A DNA stretch of 64,000 nucleotides from JBPCNH01 sp051001455 (GTDB taxonomy: Bacteria > Actinomycetota > CADDZG01 > WHSQ01). The notes below the pieces were generated by a model, which did not search any database, had not been told where the DNA came from, and saw only the letters and a list, made by a program, of their open reading frames with translations. Below are positions 34,901 to 43,834 of the stretch, in pieces. The position numbers were made by a program, and so were the translations under genes. The stretch's first letter is position 1. Each line of letters opens with the position of its first letter. The stretch is taken from NCBI GenBank assembly GCA_051001455.1, contig JBPCNH010000030.1:137117-201116 (forward strand), written 5' to 3'.

Positions 34901-35895
34901 GAGAAGACCACGAGGTTTGTTCCGAACTGCTGCCCGGATATGCCACGGAGACCCTGCCGCCGGCAGAACGAGCACGCGTGGAAGGTCACCTTGCCGTCTG
35001 TGAGCGATGCCGCTCCGAGCTGACCGCCGTTGCGGCGCTACAAGCAACCGAGGCCGGAGAAGCCTTGAGCGACCTGGAGCGCGCTCGGTTACACCGAGCC
35101 GTAAGAGACGAGCTCTTCAGCGTCACAACCGGCGCGCCGAAACGACCCCTCGCAGCCAGATTGCTCCCGTTGATGGGAGCGGCCGCGGCGGTGCTGGCCC
35201 TGGGCTTCTTCATCAGCAACGCTGACCTCGGAGGCCTCGGGGAAGGGGACGACGCCGGAGAGGCTGCCTCGGGCGCAGGTGGAGAGACGCGCGATAAGGA
35301 CCATTCCGGCCTGCTCGAACTGGGCGGGCCTCCGATCGCTCAGGCACCCCCCATGCGGGCGGGAACAGGTGATGCCGCGGTATCGCTCGAGGCCGAAGCG
35401 GGCGGAGAATCGGCGGGCGGCAGCCAAACAGCCGACACCGAGGAGACCAACGCCGAGCTCGCCGAGGCGGCGACGGACGTGCCCGCGGAACCGCCTCGAC
35501 CGAGGTTCACTCGTAAGGGCGGAACGTTCACCCGCGAGGACGCGGCGCGCTTCGGTCGATCACAGGAGCCCTTCACGGCCTTTGCTCGCTACTACACGCC
35601 GGACGACGTATCCCCCCTGGTCGGTGCTTATGCGGATGCCCTCGCGTCCGCCGGAGAGACCGACCGGGATAGAAGGACCATCCAGCGATGCTCGGAGCAG
35701 GTCATAGCCCAGAGCGAGAACGTCCTCCCAGCCTTCGGGGCGTACGGACGGTTGGACGGGGAGGCCGTGCTGCTCCTGGGCTTCATGTATCCGACCAGCG
35801 CCAGCTCCCCCGTCCTCGACCGCTTCATGGTCTGGGTATGGCCCCGGGACGACTGCGAGGTGCCGTCGGCGGCCTTGTCCGGCAAGGTCGACTGA
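34897..35895 (+). CDS. anti-sigma factor with zinc-finger (ZAS) domain and membrane anchor
   Basis: A 332-residue protein. The N-terminal anti-sigma domain has CSELLPGYATETLPPAERAR and the zinc motif HLAVCERC (H-x3-C-x2-C). A membrane helix is at about 90-107. The outer part has a long acidic/Ala-rich disordered stretch and a C-terminal folded segment with two Cys (QRCSEQ, DDCEVP) that could form a disulfide. Its ATG overlaps the sigma stop by 4 bp (ATGA), so they are coupled. It corresponds to RsmA beside sigM in mycobacteria. Confidence 0.87.
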   Translation: MREDHEVCSELLPGYATETLPPAERARVEGHLAVCERCRSELTAVAALQATEAGEALSDLERARLHRAVRDELFSVTTGAPKRPLAARLLPLMGAAAAVLALGFFISNADLGGLGEGDDAGEAASGAGGETRDKDHSGLLELGGPPIAQAPPMRAGTGDAAVSLEAEAGGESAGGSQTADTEETNAELAEAATDVPAEPPRPRFTRKGGTFTREDAARFGRSQEPFTAFARYYTPDDVSPLVGAYADALASAGETDRDRRTIQRCSEQVIAQSENVLPAFGAYGRLDGEAVLLLGFMYPTSASSPVLDRFMVWVWPRDDCEVPSAALSGKVD

Positions 35896-35965
35896 CCAGG
35901 TCTCTTCGATAACGGCGGGCAGGCTTTACCGGAATCGGTGGGCGCTCCGAAGCGTTCGGTAGGGT

Positions 35966-36907
35966 ATGAGCGACATGGCCGACGTACGCAACGTGATCAT
36001 CATCGGATCTGGACCGGCGGGGTTGACAGCTGCCATCTACGCCGCTCGCGCTAACCTGAAGCCACTGATGATCGAGGGCGTGGCAGCCGGCGGGCAGCTC
36101 ATGCTGACCACGGACGTCGAGAACTACCCCGGGTTCGTCGACGGGATCATGGGTCCCGAGCTCATGGAGCGCATGCGCAAGCAGGCGCAGCGTTTCGAAA
36201 CGGAGATCATCAGCGACGATGTCGTCAGCGTTGACTTCTCAGAAAAGCCGTTCAAGGTCAGCACCGGCGATACCACCCACCTGGCGCATTCCGTGATCAT
36301 CTCCACAGGAGCGTCGGCGCGAATGCTGAACGTACCCGGCGAGCGAGAGCTGCTGGGGCACGGAGTTTCCACATGCGCGACCTGTGACGGTTTCTTCTTT
36401 CGGGAGAAAGAGCTCCTGACCGTTGGCGGAGGTGACTCCGCCATGGAAGAGGCAACCTTCCTGACCAAATTCGCGACCAAGGTGACGGTTGTGCACCGGC
36501 GCGATTCCTTGCGTGCATCGAAGATCATGCAGGACCGGGCCTTCGACAACCCCAAGATCGACTTCATCTGGGATTCCGTCATCACAGAGATACAAGGTGA
36601 CGGAAAGGTCGAGCGTGCGCAGATCGAGAACCTCAAAACGGGAGAGACGAAAGAGGTCCGGACCGACGGGGTCTTCGTGGCGATCGGGCACGATCCCAAC
36701 ACCAAGCTTTTCGAGGGTCAGCTGGGGTTGACCGGCGGATACATCGTGGCTCCCGGCGAAGACATGCAAACCTCGGTGGAGGGTGTCTTTGCCTCAGGTG
36801 ACGTAGTCGATTTCCGTTATCGACAAGCGGTCACGGCTGCCGGCATGGGGTGCCAGGCGGCGATAGACGCGGAACGCTACCTAGAGTCCTTGAACCTCCA
36901 GCACTGA
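35966..36907 (+). CDS. trxB: thioredoxin reductase
   Basis: A 313-residue low-Mr thioredoxin reductase. FAD site IIIGSGPAGLTAAIYAARA, redox pair CATCDGFFF (about 136), NADPH site GGGDSAMEEATFL and the C-terminal FAD block GVFASGDVVD. It reduces thioredoxin with NADPH. The start is ATG 35966; ATG 35975 is also possible. In most actinobacteria trxC follows at once; here a peptidase gene does and thioredoxin is 25 kb away. Confidence 0.95.
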   Translation: MSDMADVRNVIIIGSGPAGLTAAIYAARANLKPLMIEGVAAGGQLMLTTDVENYPGFVDGIMGPELMERMRKQAQRFETEIISDDVVSVDFSEKPFKVSTGDTTHLAHSVIISTGASARMLNVPGERELLGHGVSTCATCDGFFFREKELLTVGGGDSAMEEATFLTKFATKVTVVHRRDSLRASKIMQDRAFDNPKIDFIWDSVITEIQGDGKVERAQIENLKTGETKEVRTDGVFVAIGHDPNTKLFEGQLGLTGGYIVAPGEDMQTSVEGVFASGDVVDFRYRQAVTAAGMGCQAAIDAERYLESLNLQH

Positions 36908-36939
36908 CCGTAAAGCCGCGTCGAAGGTAGCTTCGGCTT

Positions 36940-37533
36940 GTGAGACGACTGATCCTCTTGACTCTGCTTTTATCGGTAGCGGCCCCCGCACTTCCGAGCG
37001 CGAGCACCGCTGCCCAACAAGACGAGCGATATCTGCCTCCGGTCCTCGATGATTCCGGCATGACATTCCCCGTGCTCAGATCCAGTTGGTATTCCGTCAT
37101 CGAGCTGCACAATGACTGGCATGCTCCGCGGATGAGACGCATCGACGGTAGCTGGGAACTCGTAGGAAGGCACGAGGGCAACGACATATTTGCCGAACCC
37201 GGGACCCCCGTGGTAGCGGTAACTCCAGGGCGGGTAGAGCGGGTGGGGTGGACCTTTTACTCCGGCTGGCGCGTGGGCATCCGCGATGCCGAGGGACGCT
37301 ACTGGTTCTACGCTCACCTCGAACGATTCGCACCGGGGATACGGCCCGGAGCGTCCGTTTCAGCAGGAGATTCCCTCGGCGCCGTAGGCAATACAGGCTA
37401 CGGCAGCGATCCCGGTCACAAGGATGAATTCACCTACCATCTCCACCTCGGTATCCAAGAGGCCGATGGGCAATGGGTGAACCCGTACCCATTGATGCGA
37501 CGTTTGTATCGAGTAGCCGTTGAGGGAGGCTGA
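36940..37533 (+). CDS. secreted M23 family metallopeptidase
   Basis: A 197-residue protein with a signal peptide (MRRLILLTLLLSVAAPALPS, cut near residue 25). The LytM domain has the zinc ligands HEGNDIFAEPGTPV (H-x3-D) and HLHLGI (H-x-H), so it may be an active peptidoglycan endopeptidase. It ends two bases into the amidase gene (TGATG) and is probably co-transcribed. It takes the place of trxC in the conserved order. Confidence 0.85.
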   Translation: MRRLILLTLLLSVAAPALPSASTAAQQDERYLPPVLDDSGMTFPVLRSSWYSVIELHNDWHAPRMRRIDGSWELVGRHEGNDIFAEPGTPVVAVTPGRVERVGWTFYSGWRVGIRDAEGRYWFYAHLERFAPGIRPGASVSAGDSLGAVGNTGYGSDPGHKDEFTYHLHLGIQEADGQWVNPYPLMRRLYRVAVEGG

Positions 37534-38591
37534 TGGATTCCCTGATCCGCGAAGGAGACCACTCACAGCAGGTGGCCGACGTACAAGCGCGGCTTCGTTC
37601 GCTGGGATACAGCGTCGACGACCCCGGCGGACACTTCGGCAGCAGCACCGTTGCAGCCGTCCGCGCCTTCCAGCAACAGCGATCGACGTTGGTGGACGGC
37701 ATCGTTGGACCGCACACCTGGAACGAACTCGTTGAAGCCTCGTGGCAGTTGGGAGACCGCACTCTCTACCTCACCCAGCCCTTCATGCGCGGGGACGACG
37801 TTGCCGAGCTACAACGGCGCCTGAACGCGCTCGGGTTCGACGCAGGACGCGAGGACGGCATCTTTGGTCCCCTCGCCTATGACGCGGTCAAAGCGTTCCA
37901 GAAGGAATACGGCATCCCAGAAGACGGGATGCTCGGACAGCGCGCATACTCCGCTCTCCTCGGTTTACGCGTTGAGCGGCCCGGAACGGCAGCGCACCTG
38001 CGCGAGGAGCTACGTCACAAGCACGGACACAGCTTGCACGGCCGCCTCGTCATGATCGATCCCGGGCACGGACCGGGCGATGAGGGATTGAGCTCCCGTA
38101 CCGGAACGACCGAAGCGGAGATCTGCTGGGAGCTGGCCGGGGCCGTCGCCGAGCGCCTCGGAGCGGCAGGTGCGAGGGTGCGTTTCACACGTAACGAACC
38201 AGAATGTCCTGCCGCCAGCGAACGAGCGCAGCGCGCCAATGAACTTGATACGGACCTCTTCGTCTCGCTTCACCTGAACTCGAACGAGGAAGCGACCGCC
38301 GAGGGAGCCTCCGCCTACCACTTCGGCACATCCCGAGCCGGCGCCGAGCTGGCCGAATCGATCCAGTCCGCCTTGGTCGGGCTCGGAGCCCGTGACTGTC
38401 GCGTGCATCCACGGTCGTACCCGATCCTGCGAGAGACGAAGATGCCTGCGGTCCTAGTAGAGCCGGCTTTCATCACCAACATCGATGAAGCCAAACGGCT
38501 GGAAGATCCGGACCATAGGGCGATGGTGGCCCAGGCCATCGTCGAGGGCATCGCGCGCTTCTATCAGCCCGCCGCGTCTAATCCGGAGTGA
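37533..38591 (+). CDS. cwlM: N-acetylmuramoyl-L-alanine amidase, CwlM-type
   Basis: A 352-residue protein with two N-terminal peptidoglycan-binding (PG_binding_1) domains (about 8-70 and 85-150) and an Amidase_3 domain (172-345). The zinc/catalytic residues are present: IDPGHG, the Glu in TEAEICWEL, SLHLNS and VEPAFITN. No signal peptide is visible, as for M. tuberculosis CwlM (Rv3915), which stays in the cytoplasm and, when phosphorylated, activates MurA. Presence of a kinase gene nearby supports a similar role, but hydrolase activity cannot be excluded. It is convergent with parB (14-bp overlap). Confidence 0.88.
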   Translation: MDSLIREGDHSQQVADVQARLRSLGYSVDDPGGHFGSSTVAAVRAFQQQRSTLVDGIVGPHTWNELVEASWQLGDRTLYLTQPFMRGDDVAELQRRLNALGFDAGREDGIFGPLAYDAVKAFQKEYGIPEDGMLGQRAYSALLGLRVERPGTAAHLREELRHKHGHSLHGRLVMIDPGHGPGDEGLSSRTGTTEAEICWELAGAVAERLGAAGARVRFTRNEPECPAASERAQRANELDTDLFVSLHLNSNEEATAEGASAYHFGTSRAGAELAESIQSALVGLGARDCRVHPRSYPILRETKMPAVLVEPAFITNIDEAKRLEDPDHRAMVAQAIVEGIARFYQPAASNPE

Positions 38592-39480
38592 CGCGGGTTA
38601 CCTGAGCTCCTTCGGCGCGCCCGAGTATCACTTCAGAAAGTCGTTCGAGCTCATCTACGGTGACGAAGTCGAGGACGATACGTCCCTTGCGCTTACCCAT
38701 CTCCACGCGCACGCGCGTCTGCAGATGGTCGGCCAGCGCCCTCTGCACCTCAGTCACCTCCGGCGGCTGAGACCGCCCCCTCGAGCCGGTCGTCGCGGAC
38801 GGCGTCATCGACTGGTACTTGCGAACCAGCTCTTCGGTCTCTCTGACCGACAGCTTCTCGTCCGCGGCGCGCCGCGCCAGCCGTTCGAGGAACGGGTTCC
38901 CCTCGAGACCCAGCAAAGCCTTCCCATGTCCCGCTGTGAGGCGCCGATCTACGAGTAACCGCTTGACCGCGTCGGGGAGATCCAACAAGCGCAACGCATT
39001 AGAGATCGTGACCCTGTTACGTCCGAGCCGCTCCGCCAATGCCTCCTGGGTGAGTCCACCGGCTTCGATCAGCTGCCTGTACGCCTCCGCCTCTTCCACC
39101 GGATCGAGATCGCTGCGATGCAGGTTCTCGACCAGAGCCCTCTCGAGGGAACCTCGGTCATCGGTCTCGATCACCATCACCGGCACATCGTCGAGACCGG
39201 CCTGTCGAGCTGCCCGCAAGCGTCGTTCCCCCGCGATGAGTTCGTAGCGACCGCCGGAGCTCTCCCTTACGAGTAACGGCTGCAGGACCCCGAAGGTCGA
39301 GATGGAGTGGGTCAGTTCGTCTAGCTCGTCCTGGGAAAACGTCTCGCGCGGTTGGGATGGATTCGCATCGATCAGATCCGGTCCTACCCGGCGCATGCCC
39401 CCGCGCGCTTCGGCTTCATCGTCGTCCCGGGCCGGTATCAGCGAATCTAGCCCTCGTCCGAGCCCCGACCTGCGTTTCAT
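38578..39480 (-). CDS. parB: chromosome partitioning protein ParB
   Basis: A 300-residue ParB. N-terminal KRRSGLGRGLDSLIPA (ParA-stimulating tail), the CTPase part with VRESSGGRYELIAGERRLRA, the helix-turn-helix TQEALAERLGRNRVTISNALRLL, and a dimerising C-terminus. It binds parS near the origin and spreads to organise segregation. Its ATG overlaps the parA stop by 4 bp. I did not search fully for parS sites. Confidence 0.95.
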   Translation of the reverse strand: MKRRSGLGRGLDSLIPARDDDEAEARGGMRRVGPDLIDANPSQPRETFSQDELDELTHSISTFGVLQPLLVRESSGGRYELIAGERRLRAARQAGLDDVPVMVIETDDRGSLERALVENLHRSDLDPVEEAEAYRQLIEAGGLTQEALAERLGRNRVTISNALRLLDLPDAVKRLLVDRRLTAGHGKALLGLEGNPFLERLARRAADEKLSVRETEELVRKYQSMTPSATTGSRGRSQPPEVTEVQRALADHLQTRVRVEMGKRKGRIVLDFVTVDELERLSEVILGRAEGAQVTRVTPD

Positions 39481-40535
39481 CTCTCTACCTCCGTCTCTCG
39501 ATCAGAGCCCGTAGCGCCAGCCGGTCGATCCCAAACGTTCCGTGGTGGCCACGCCGTATCCAAACCTTTGGGGGCTTGGGTAGTCGTGCCATAGCCTCTG
39601 CCTCCCGGGCCGGGCGCGGACCGGACTATGGCCGGTCGGTCCGGCGGTGTTGCAGCCGGCGGTGTTGCAGCCGGCGGTGTTGCAGACGACGGTGTTGCGG
39701 GTGGCGCCGTCGGAGCGGGTGGCGGAGAGGATGGGGGCGGAGGGGGTGGGACATGCGGCTCCAACCGGTAACGGGCCTCGACCTCGGCGGCCAAGAGACG
39801 GTATGCGATCGATCCCCGCGACGATGGGTCCAGTGTCAGAACCGGTTCTCCGAAAGAGGGAGCCTCGGACAACCGGACGCTGCGCGGGATCACGGTTCCG
39901 AAAACGAGATCGCCGAAATGACTCCGGACTTCATCCGCCACCTGGCTCGAGAGTTTCGTGCGGGCGTCGTACATCGTCATCAGAAAACCTGCGATCCGCA
40001 GGCCGGGGTTGAGAGCCCGCCTGACCCGCTCGGCGTTGCCCAACAATTGACCGAGGCCCTCCAGGGCGTAGTACTCGCACTGAACCGGCACGATCAGGTC
40101 CTGAGCCGCGGCCAAGGCATTGACCGTCAATAGACCCAGCGACGGGGGGCAGTCAAGGAATATCAGGTCGTAGCGGGACGAAACGGGCTTCAACGCGTCC
40201 CCCAGCCGCTGCTCCCGTTCCATCTCCGAGACGAGCTCCACCTCCGCCCCGGCAAGGTCCGGGGTCGAGGGCACACAGTCGAGGCCTTTGATGGCGGTCT
40301 CGACGATGATGTCGTCCAGCTCGCCGTCGCCCAGCATCAGGTCGTAGGCGGAGGTAGCGAGGGAGCGATGATCCAGGCCGAGGCCGGTCGTAGCGTTGGC
40401 CTGAGGATCGATGTCGACGACCAGGATGCGGTGGCCCCGCAAGGCCAGGGCGGCGGCCAGGTTCACCGCTGTGGTCGTCTTGGCCACACCGCCCTTCTGA
40501 TTGGCGATGCAGATGGTTCGACCCCGGCCGGCCAT
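39477..40535 (-). CDS. parA: chromosome partitioning ATPase ParA with proline-rich C-terminal extension
   Basis: A 352-residue protein; the ParA/Soj core is residues 1-260 with deviant Walker A NQKGGVAKTTTAVNLAAAL and Walker A' IDPQANATTGLG. I start it at ATG 40535 (MAGRGRTICIANQKGG), with GGAGG 11 nt upstream; a TTG at 40589 adds 18 residues. The last 85 residues are low complexity: a Pro run, then tandem T-P-P-A-A units coded by 15-bp repeats (about 39650-39700), then a basic tail. The tail is unlike usual ParA, which ends near 260. Co-transcribed with parB. Confidence 0.93.
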   Translation of the reverse strand: MAGRGRTICIANQKGGVAKTTTAVNLAAALALRGHRILVVDIDPQANATTGLGLDHRSLATSAYDLMLGDGELDDIIVETAIKGLDCVPSTPDLAGAEVELVSEMEREQRLGDALKPVSSRYDLIFLDCPPSLGLLTVNALAAAQDLIVPVQCEYYALEGLGQLLGNAERVRRALNPGLRIAGFLMTMYDARTKLSSQVADEVRSHFGDLVFGTVIPRSVRLSEAPSFGEPVLTLDPSSRGSIAYRLLAAEVEARYRLEPHVPPPPPPSSPPPAPTAPPATPSSATPPAATPPAATPPDRPAIVRSAPGPGGRGYGTTTQAPKGLDTAWPPRNVWDRPAGATGSDRETEVER

Positions 40536-40604
40536 GATCGGCCGAGCCTCCAGTAATTTCCAGTTATTAGCTGTTGCTGGCTCCTGCAAGGTAGATCCGT
40601 TCGG

Positions 40605-41156
40605 TCAGGGGGAAGTGGACCGGACGCGGACTATAGCAATCCCATCAGACCACTCCTCGGCTCCGGAAGGAAGGGCGGCGTCTCGGCCTTTGAAAATCGC
40701 TACCGCTCCGCCCGGGCATGCGAGTGGCAGGCACATGGTGATGGCCTGGTCGGGAGGGGCCAACGCACGGGCCGTGACCAGAGCGGCCCGACCGCGCAGC
40801 CGTGGATCACCGGCCGCCTCTTCGGCGCGCTGGACCAGTACCTCGCAGTTGAGATCCAAGGCTCGTACGACCTCCTCAAGGAATCCTGCCCGTTTCTGCC
40901 GTGGCTCCAGGAGGACCCACCTCCGGTCGGGGGCGGCGATGGCCAGCGGTATGCCCGGCAGGCCGGCTCCGGCCCCTACGTCGACACAGGGGCCCGGGGG
41001 CAGCTCCTCTAGGAGCGGGAGTAGCCGCAGGGAGTCGTCGATGTGGCGTTCGCGAAGACGGGGGAGGTCGGATCCCGCCACTAGATCGAGGCGGGAAGCC
41101 CACGATCGGAGAAGCTCCTCATAGCCTTGGAGGCGCTCCTCGACCCCACTGCTCAT
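40605..41156 (-). CDS. rsmG: 16S rRNA (guanine527-N7)-methyltransferase RsmG
   Basis: A 183-residue RsmG/GidB. The SAM motif is CVDVGAGAGLPGIPLAIAAP with LLEPRQKRAGFLEEVV next, and RERHIDDSLRLLPLL upstream. It methylates G527 of 16S rRNA. Between jag and parA, the conserved order. Start ATG 41156. Confidence 0.94.
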   Translation of the reverse strand: MSSGVEERLQGYEELLRSWASRLDLVAGSDLPRLRERHIDDSLRLLPLLEELPPGPCVDVGAGAGLPGIPLAIAAPDRRWVLLEPRQKRAGFLEEVVRALDLNCEVLVQRAEEAAGDPRLRGRAALVTARALAPPDQAITMCLPLACPGGAVAIFKGRDAALPSGAEEWSDGIAIVRVRSTSP

Positions 41157-41188
41157 GCGTTTATGCAGGTCAGGGGGCGTTCCACGAT

Positions 41189-41725
41189 TTACGCGCCGGG
41201 CGCTTCGCCCCGTACGACTACCTTCCGGTTGGGTTCCTCGCCCTCGCTGAAGCTGGAGGCGCCGTCTATCCCGGCGACCGCGTCGTGAACGATCTTGCGC
41301 TCATAAGCGGACATCGGCTCCAGTTCGATCTCTGTCCCCCGCTCCTTGGCGCGCTCGGCGATCGATGCGGCATAGTCCGCCAGGGTCGCCCGGCGTCGGG
41401 CACGATAGCCCTCGACGTCGACCTGCAGGCGCGCCCGTGTCTTTAGCTTCCTTTGGATGGCGGTCCTGGTCAATTCCTGCAGAGCATCAAGCGTTTGTCC
41501 CCGGCGGCCGATCATCGACCCCAGGTCCTCCCCCGCCACCTCCACGTGGGCATTGTCCTCCTCGACGCGCGCCGTTACGTTCGCCTCGAGGCCGGTTGAC
41601 TCCATCAGACCGGCTAAGAATTCGCGCCCGGCCTCGGCCACCTCTTCGGCGGTCGCCGGTTCCTCCGCCTCTACCTCGGGCGTCGGGTCGCCGTTCGAAA
41701 GGATCTCTTCGCTGTCCTCGCTCAT
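41189..41725 (-). CDS. khpB: Jag/KhpB RNA-binding protein (KH and R3H domains)
   Basis: A 178-residue protein. An acidic N-terminus (1-40) is followed by a KH domain with the GxxG loop in GSMIGRRGQTLDALQ and an R3H domain with ERKIVHDAV. It binds RNA and in firmicutes controls cell elongation together with KhpA. The Jag_N domain is shortened. Its ATG overlaps the yidC stop by 4 bp. Confidence 0.92.
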   Translation of the reverse strand: MSEDSEEILSNGDPTPEVEAEEPATAEEVAEAGREFLAGLMESTGLEANVTARVEEDNAHVEVAGEDLGSMIGRRGQTLDALQELTRTAIQRKLKTRARLQVDVEGYRARRRATLADYAASIAERAKERGTEIELEPMSAYERKIVHDAVAGIDGASSFSEGEEPNRKVVVRGEAPGA

Positions 41726-42681
41726 CGCCTCTTCTTCTTCTTCGATGACGGATGTGGCTTCTTCGCTTTATTCGGGGGGCCTGCCGATTCCTGCTGGGGG
41801 CCCCCCTTCTTCTTGGCCTGGCCGGCCAGAGGCTTACCGCCCGTGTCTCCGACCTTTCCGGCACCCTTGTTGGTCGCCTTGCTCGAAGGGCCGGCGCCGG
41901 TCGTGGCGGGTGCCGCGGCCAGGATCACTCGCTGCTGCACGATTGTCCAGACGTTGGTCGTGAGCCAGTAGACCACCAAGCCGGAGGGGAACCCGAAGGA
42001 GATCACCACCAGCATGATCGGCATGATACGGCCGATCATCTGCATCTGGGCAGCCTGGGGGTTGTCTCCACCACCCCTCTGAGCCTGCATCTGCTTCTGC
42101 TGGTACCAGGTCGTCAACCCCATCAATAGGACGAGGACGAGGTACGGAAGGGCAGTGACGAGCCCGCTTCCACACGACTCCGCGAGACCCTGATGCAGGG
42201 CATCGAGCTCCTCGAGCTGACCTCCGGTGGGGGGATTGAGAGTGCCGGAGGCGGAGCAGTTAAGCCGCAGACCGAGGAAGCGGTTCGCCTGCAGGGCTCC
42301 TTCGAGGGTCGATAAAGCGTCGGCAAGCTTCGTTCCGCTCATGTAGTTGAGTGGGGTCCGCAACACGTAGAAGAGTCCGAAGAGCACCGGCATCTGCATG
42401 AGTAGTGGGAGGCATCCACCGAAGGGATTGACCCCATGCTCCTTGTAGAGGGCCATCATCTCTTCGTTCATCTTGGCGCGATCGCCCTTGTGCTTGGCCT
42501 GGATCTTCTTGATCTCGGGCTGGATCAGCTGCATCTCGCGCATCGAGCGCGTTTGCTTGATCGTCAGCGGGAGCAGTGCGAGGCGCACCGTCAGCGTAAG
42601 CAGGATGATCGCCAGCCCGTAACTGGGGACCAACGCGTAGAAGCCCGAAAGGGCTCGCGCGAAGAGCTCGAAGAAACCCAC
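41722..42681 (-). CDS. yidC: membrane protein insertase YidC
   Basis: A 319-residue YidC/Oxa1. I choose GTG 42681 (M-GFFELFARALSGFYA), with AGGAAAGG 7 nt upstream and TAGTG overlap with yidD. Membrane segments surround the conserved LAIILLTLTVRLALLPLT, then QPEIKKIQAKHKGDRAKM, GVNPFGGCLPLLMQMPVLFG and FPSGLVVYWLTTN. There is no large periplasmic P1 domain. The tail is Lys-rich (KKKGGPQQ, SSKKKKRR) and could touch ribosomes. It inserts and folds membrane proteins, alone or with Sec. Confidence 0.95.
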   Translation of the reverse strand: MGFFELFARALSGFYALVPSYGLAIILLTLTVRLALLPLTIKQTRSMREMQLIQPEIKKIQAKHKGDRAKMNEEMMALYKEHGVNPFGGCLPLLMQMPVLFGLFYVLRTPLNYMSGTKLADALSTLEGALQANRFLGLRLNCSASGTLNPPTGGQLEELDALHQGLAESCGSGLVTALPYLVLVLLMGLTTWYQQKQMQAQRGGGDNPQAAQMQMIGRIMPIMLVVISFGFPSGLVVYWLTTNVWTIVQQRVILAAAPATTGAGPSSKATNKGAGKVGDTGGKPLAGQAKKKGGPQQESAGPPNKAKKPHPSSKKKKRR

Positions 42682-42923
42682 TAGAGACCTTTCCTCTGGA
42701 CGGTAGCCGGGACACGATCGACGCCCCCCGAGGACCACGGATGGCAACGTCCGATCCGACGGGCCGCCATCGCGATCCCTCGAGCCCCGAAGCGTCTGAT
42801 CGCTTGCACCGCGTATTCGGAGCAGGTGGGCTCATACCGACAATGCCGGGGGAAAAGAGGTGAGATGAACCGCTGGTACAAGCGAATGAGCGCCACGAGG
42901 GCACCCGTGATCAGGCGCATCAC
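42681..42923 (-). CDS. yidD: membrane protein insertion efficiency factor YidD
   Basis: An 80-residue YidD. Signature IRLYQRFISPLFPRHCRYEP, CSEYAVQAIRRFGARG, RIGRCHPWSSGGVDRVP, with its three conserved Cys. It helps YidC. The start overlaps the rnpA stop by 4 bp, the stop overlaps yidC by one base. Confidence 0.95.
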   Translation of the reverse strand: MMRLITGALVALIRLYQRFISPLFPRHCRYEPTCSEYAVQAIRRFGARGIAMAARRIGRCHPWSSGGVDRVPATVQRKGL

Positions 42924-43237
42924 GCGGCCTCCGAACGTAGCGCCCGTCCAAGGATTTTTGACAATTGCTGGAAGTCAACCTCGAGGGACGATTCATCCGC
43001 CCGAACCACCACGTCGCGCCTCTCGTCGCCGACTACCGACCGGAAGGCGGCCCTGATGCGGCGCTTGATCCGGTTGCGCACCACGGCATTGCGAGCGCGG
43101 ACGGCGACCCCCAGACGGGAACTTGGGGTCGAACCGGGGCAAACGTAAGTAGTGATCCCGTCCATACGGACCCTTCTACCGGCTCGCATCACGGAGCGAA
43201 AATCTTCCGAGCGCGCGAGCGAAGGGATGCGCGCCAT
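42920..43237 (-). CDS. rnpA: ribonuclease P protein component
   Basis: A 105-residue RnpA. The RNR signature (RNAVVRNRIKRRIRAAFR) and the N-terminal RSEDFRSVMRAGRR are present. It joins RNase P RNA to mature tRNA 5' ends. It lies 10 bp after rpmH. The RNase P RNA gene is not in the window. Confidence 0.95.
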   Translation of the reverse strand: MARIPSLARSEDFRSVMRAGRRVRMDGITTYVCPGSTPSSRLGVAVRARNAVVRNRIKRRIRAAFRSVVGDERRDVVVRADESSLEVDFQQLSKILGRALRSEAA

Positions 43238-43247
43238 GAAAGCTGCT

Positions 43248-43385
43248 CTAAGCGGAGAGGCGGGCGCGGCCCTTGCCCCGCCGTGCCTTCAGGATGGCGC
43301 GGCCGGCTCTGGTCTTCATTCGGGCACGGAATCCGTGCTTGCGCTTACGCCGGCGCGTGTTGGGTTGGTAGGTTCGCTTAGTCAT
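43248..43385 (-). CDS. rpmH: 50S ribosomal protein L34
   Basis: A 45-residue L34 (MTKRTYQPNTRRRRKRKHGF, then RARMKTRAGRAILKARRGKG). Start ATG 43385, stop TAG 43248-43250. It is too short for many ORF callers. It is the first gene of the rpmH-rnpA-yidD-yidC-jag run, divergent from dnaA across the origin region, as in nearly all bacteria. Confidence 0.97.
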   Translation of the reverse strand: MTKRTYQPNTRRRKRKHGFRARMKTRAGRAILKARRGKGRARLSA

Positions 43386-43834
43386 AAACGCTCGATCCTT
43401 CGAAAGACTGCTTCCCCAGATCCTGGTGCAACGACGTGGTCGCGAAGAAGGCCGGGGTCTTGGACGGTCCGAAGGAGTATAGCGGCAACCGGTTTCTGCA
43501 GGTCACGCACGGATCCTCGCCAGGCGCGAAATCTCTTGCCGACAACCACTTGACGGCGGTTATCCACACGTCGGTAAGGTATGGCTCGACCGTGGGGCTC
43601 GGCACCTGAAGTGTCCCTCGGATCGTGGCCACTTCCCCCCGGCTCGCCGGCTGGCTTGCGCTAGCAACACCCTTTGTCAACACTGTGGACAGAGGTGTTG
43701 ATGAATACAAAGGTGCAGGTCAGACCCACTTTTACCAGTAGCACGGAGTGGACCAAGGCCGTTTCGGATCCACGATTGTTGGGGTCGGTACTACCAACAC
43801 CGGTGTTGAAAACCGGTGGAAAAGGGGGAGCAGG
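43386..43834. other. rpmH-dnaA intergenic region, probable part of oriC and dnaA promoter
   Basis: A 449-bp non-coding stretch. It holds one perfect DnaA box TTATCCACA (43560-43568) and a one-mismatch box on the other strand (TGTGGACAG, 43684-43692). The second lies inside an extended inverted repeat, CTTTGT-CAACAC ... GTGTTG-(6)-ACAAAG (about 43673-43711). A 14-bp palindrome CAACACCGGTGTTG (43795-43808) lies 27 bp before the dnaA GTG and could be a repressor or DnaA-related site. There is no clear AT-rich unwinding block. Confidence 0.6.

Noticed and set aside
39640..39720. Short tandem repeat as a regulatory array
   Set aside because: The 15-bp repeats lie inside parA, in frame, and code for the Pro/Ala-rich tail.
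43748..43834. N-terminal extension of DnaA
   Set aside because: It runs through the palindrome and promoter area, is not conserved, and a good ribosome site precedes GTG 43835.
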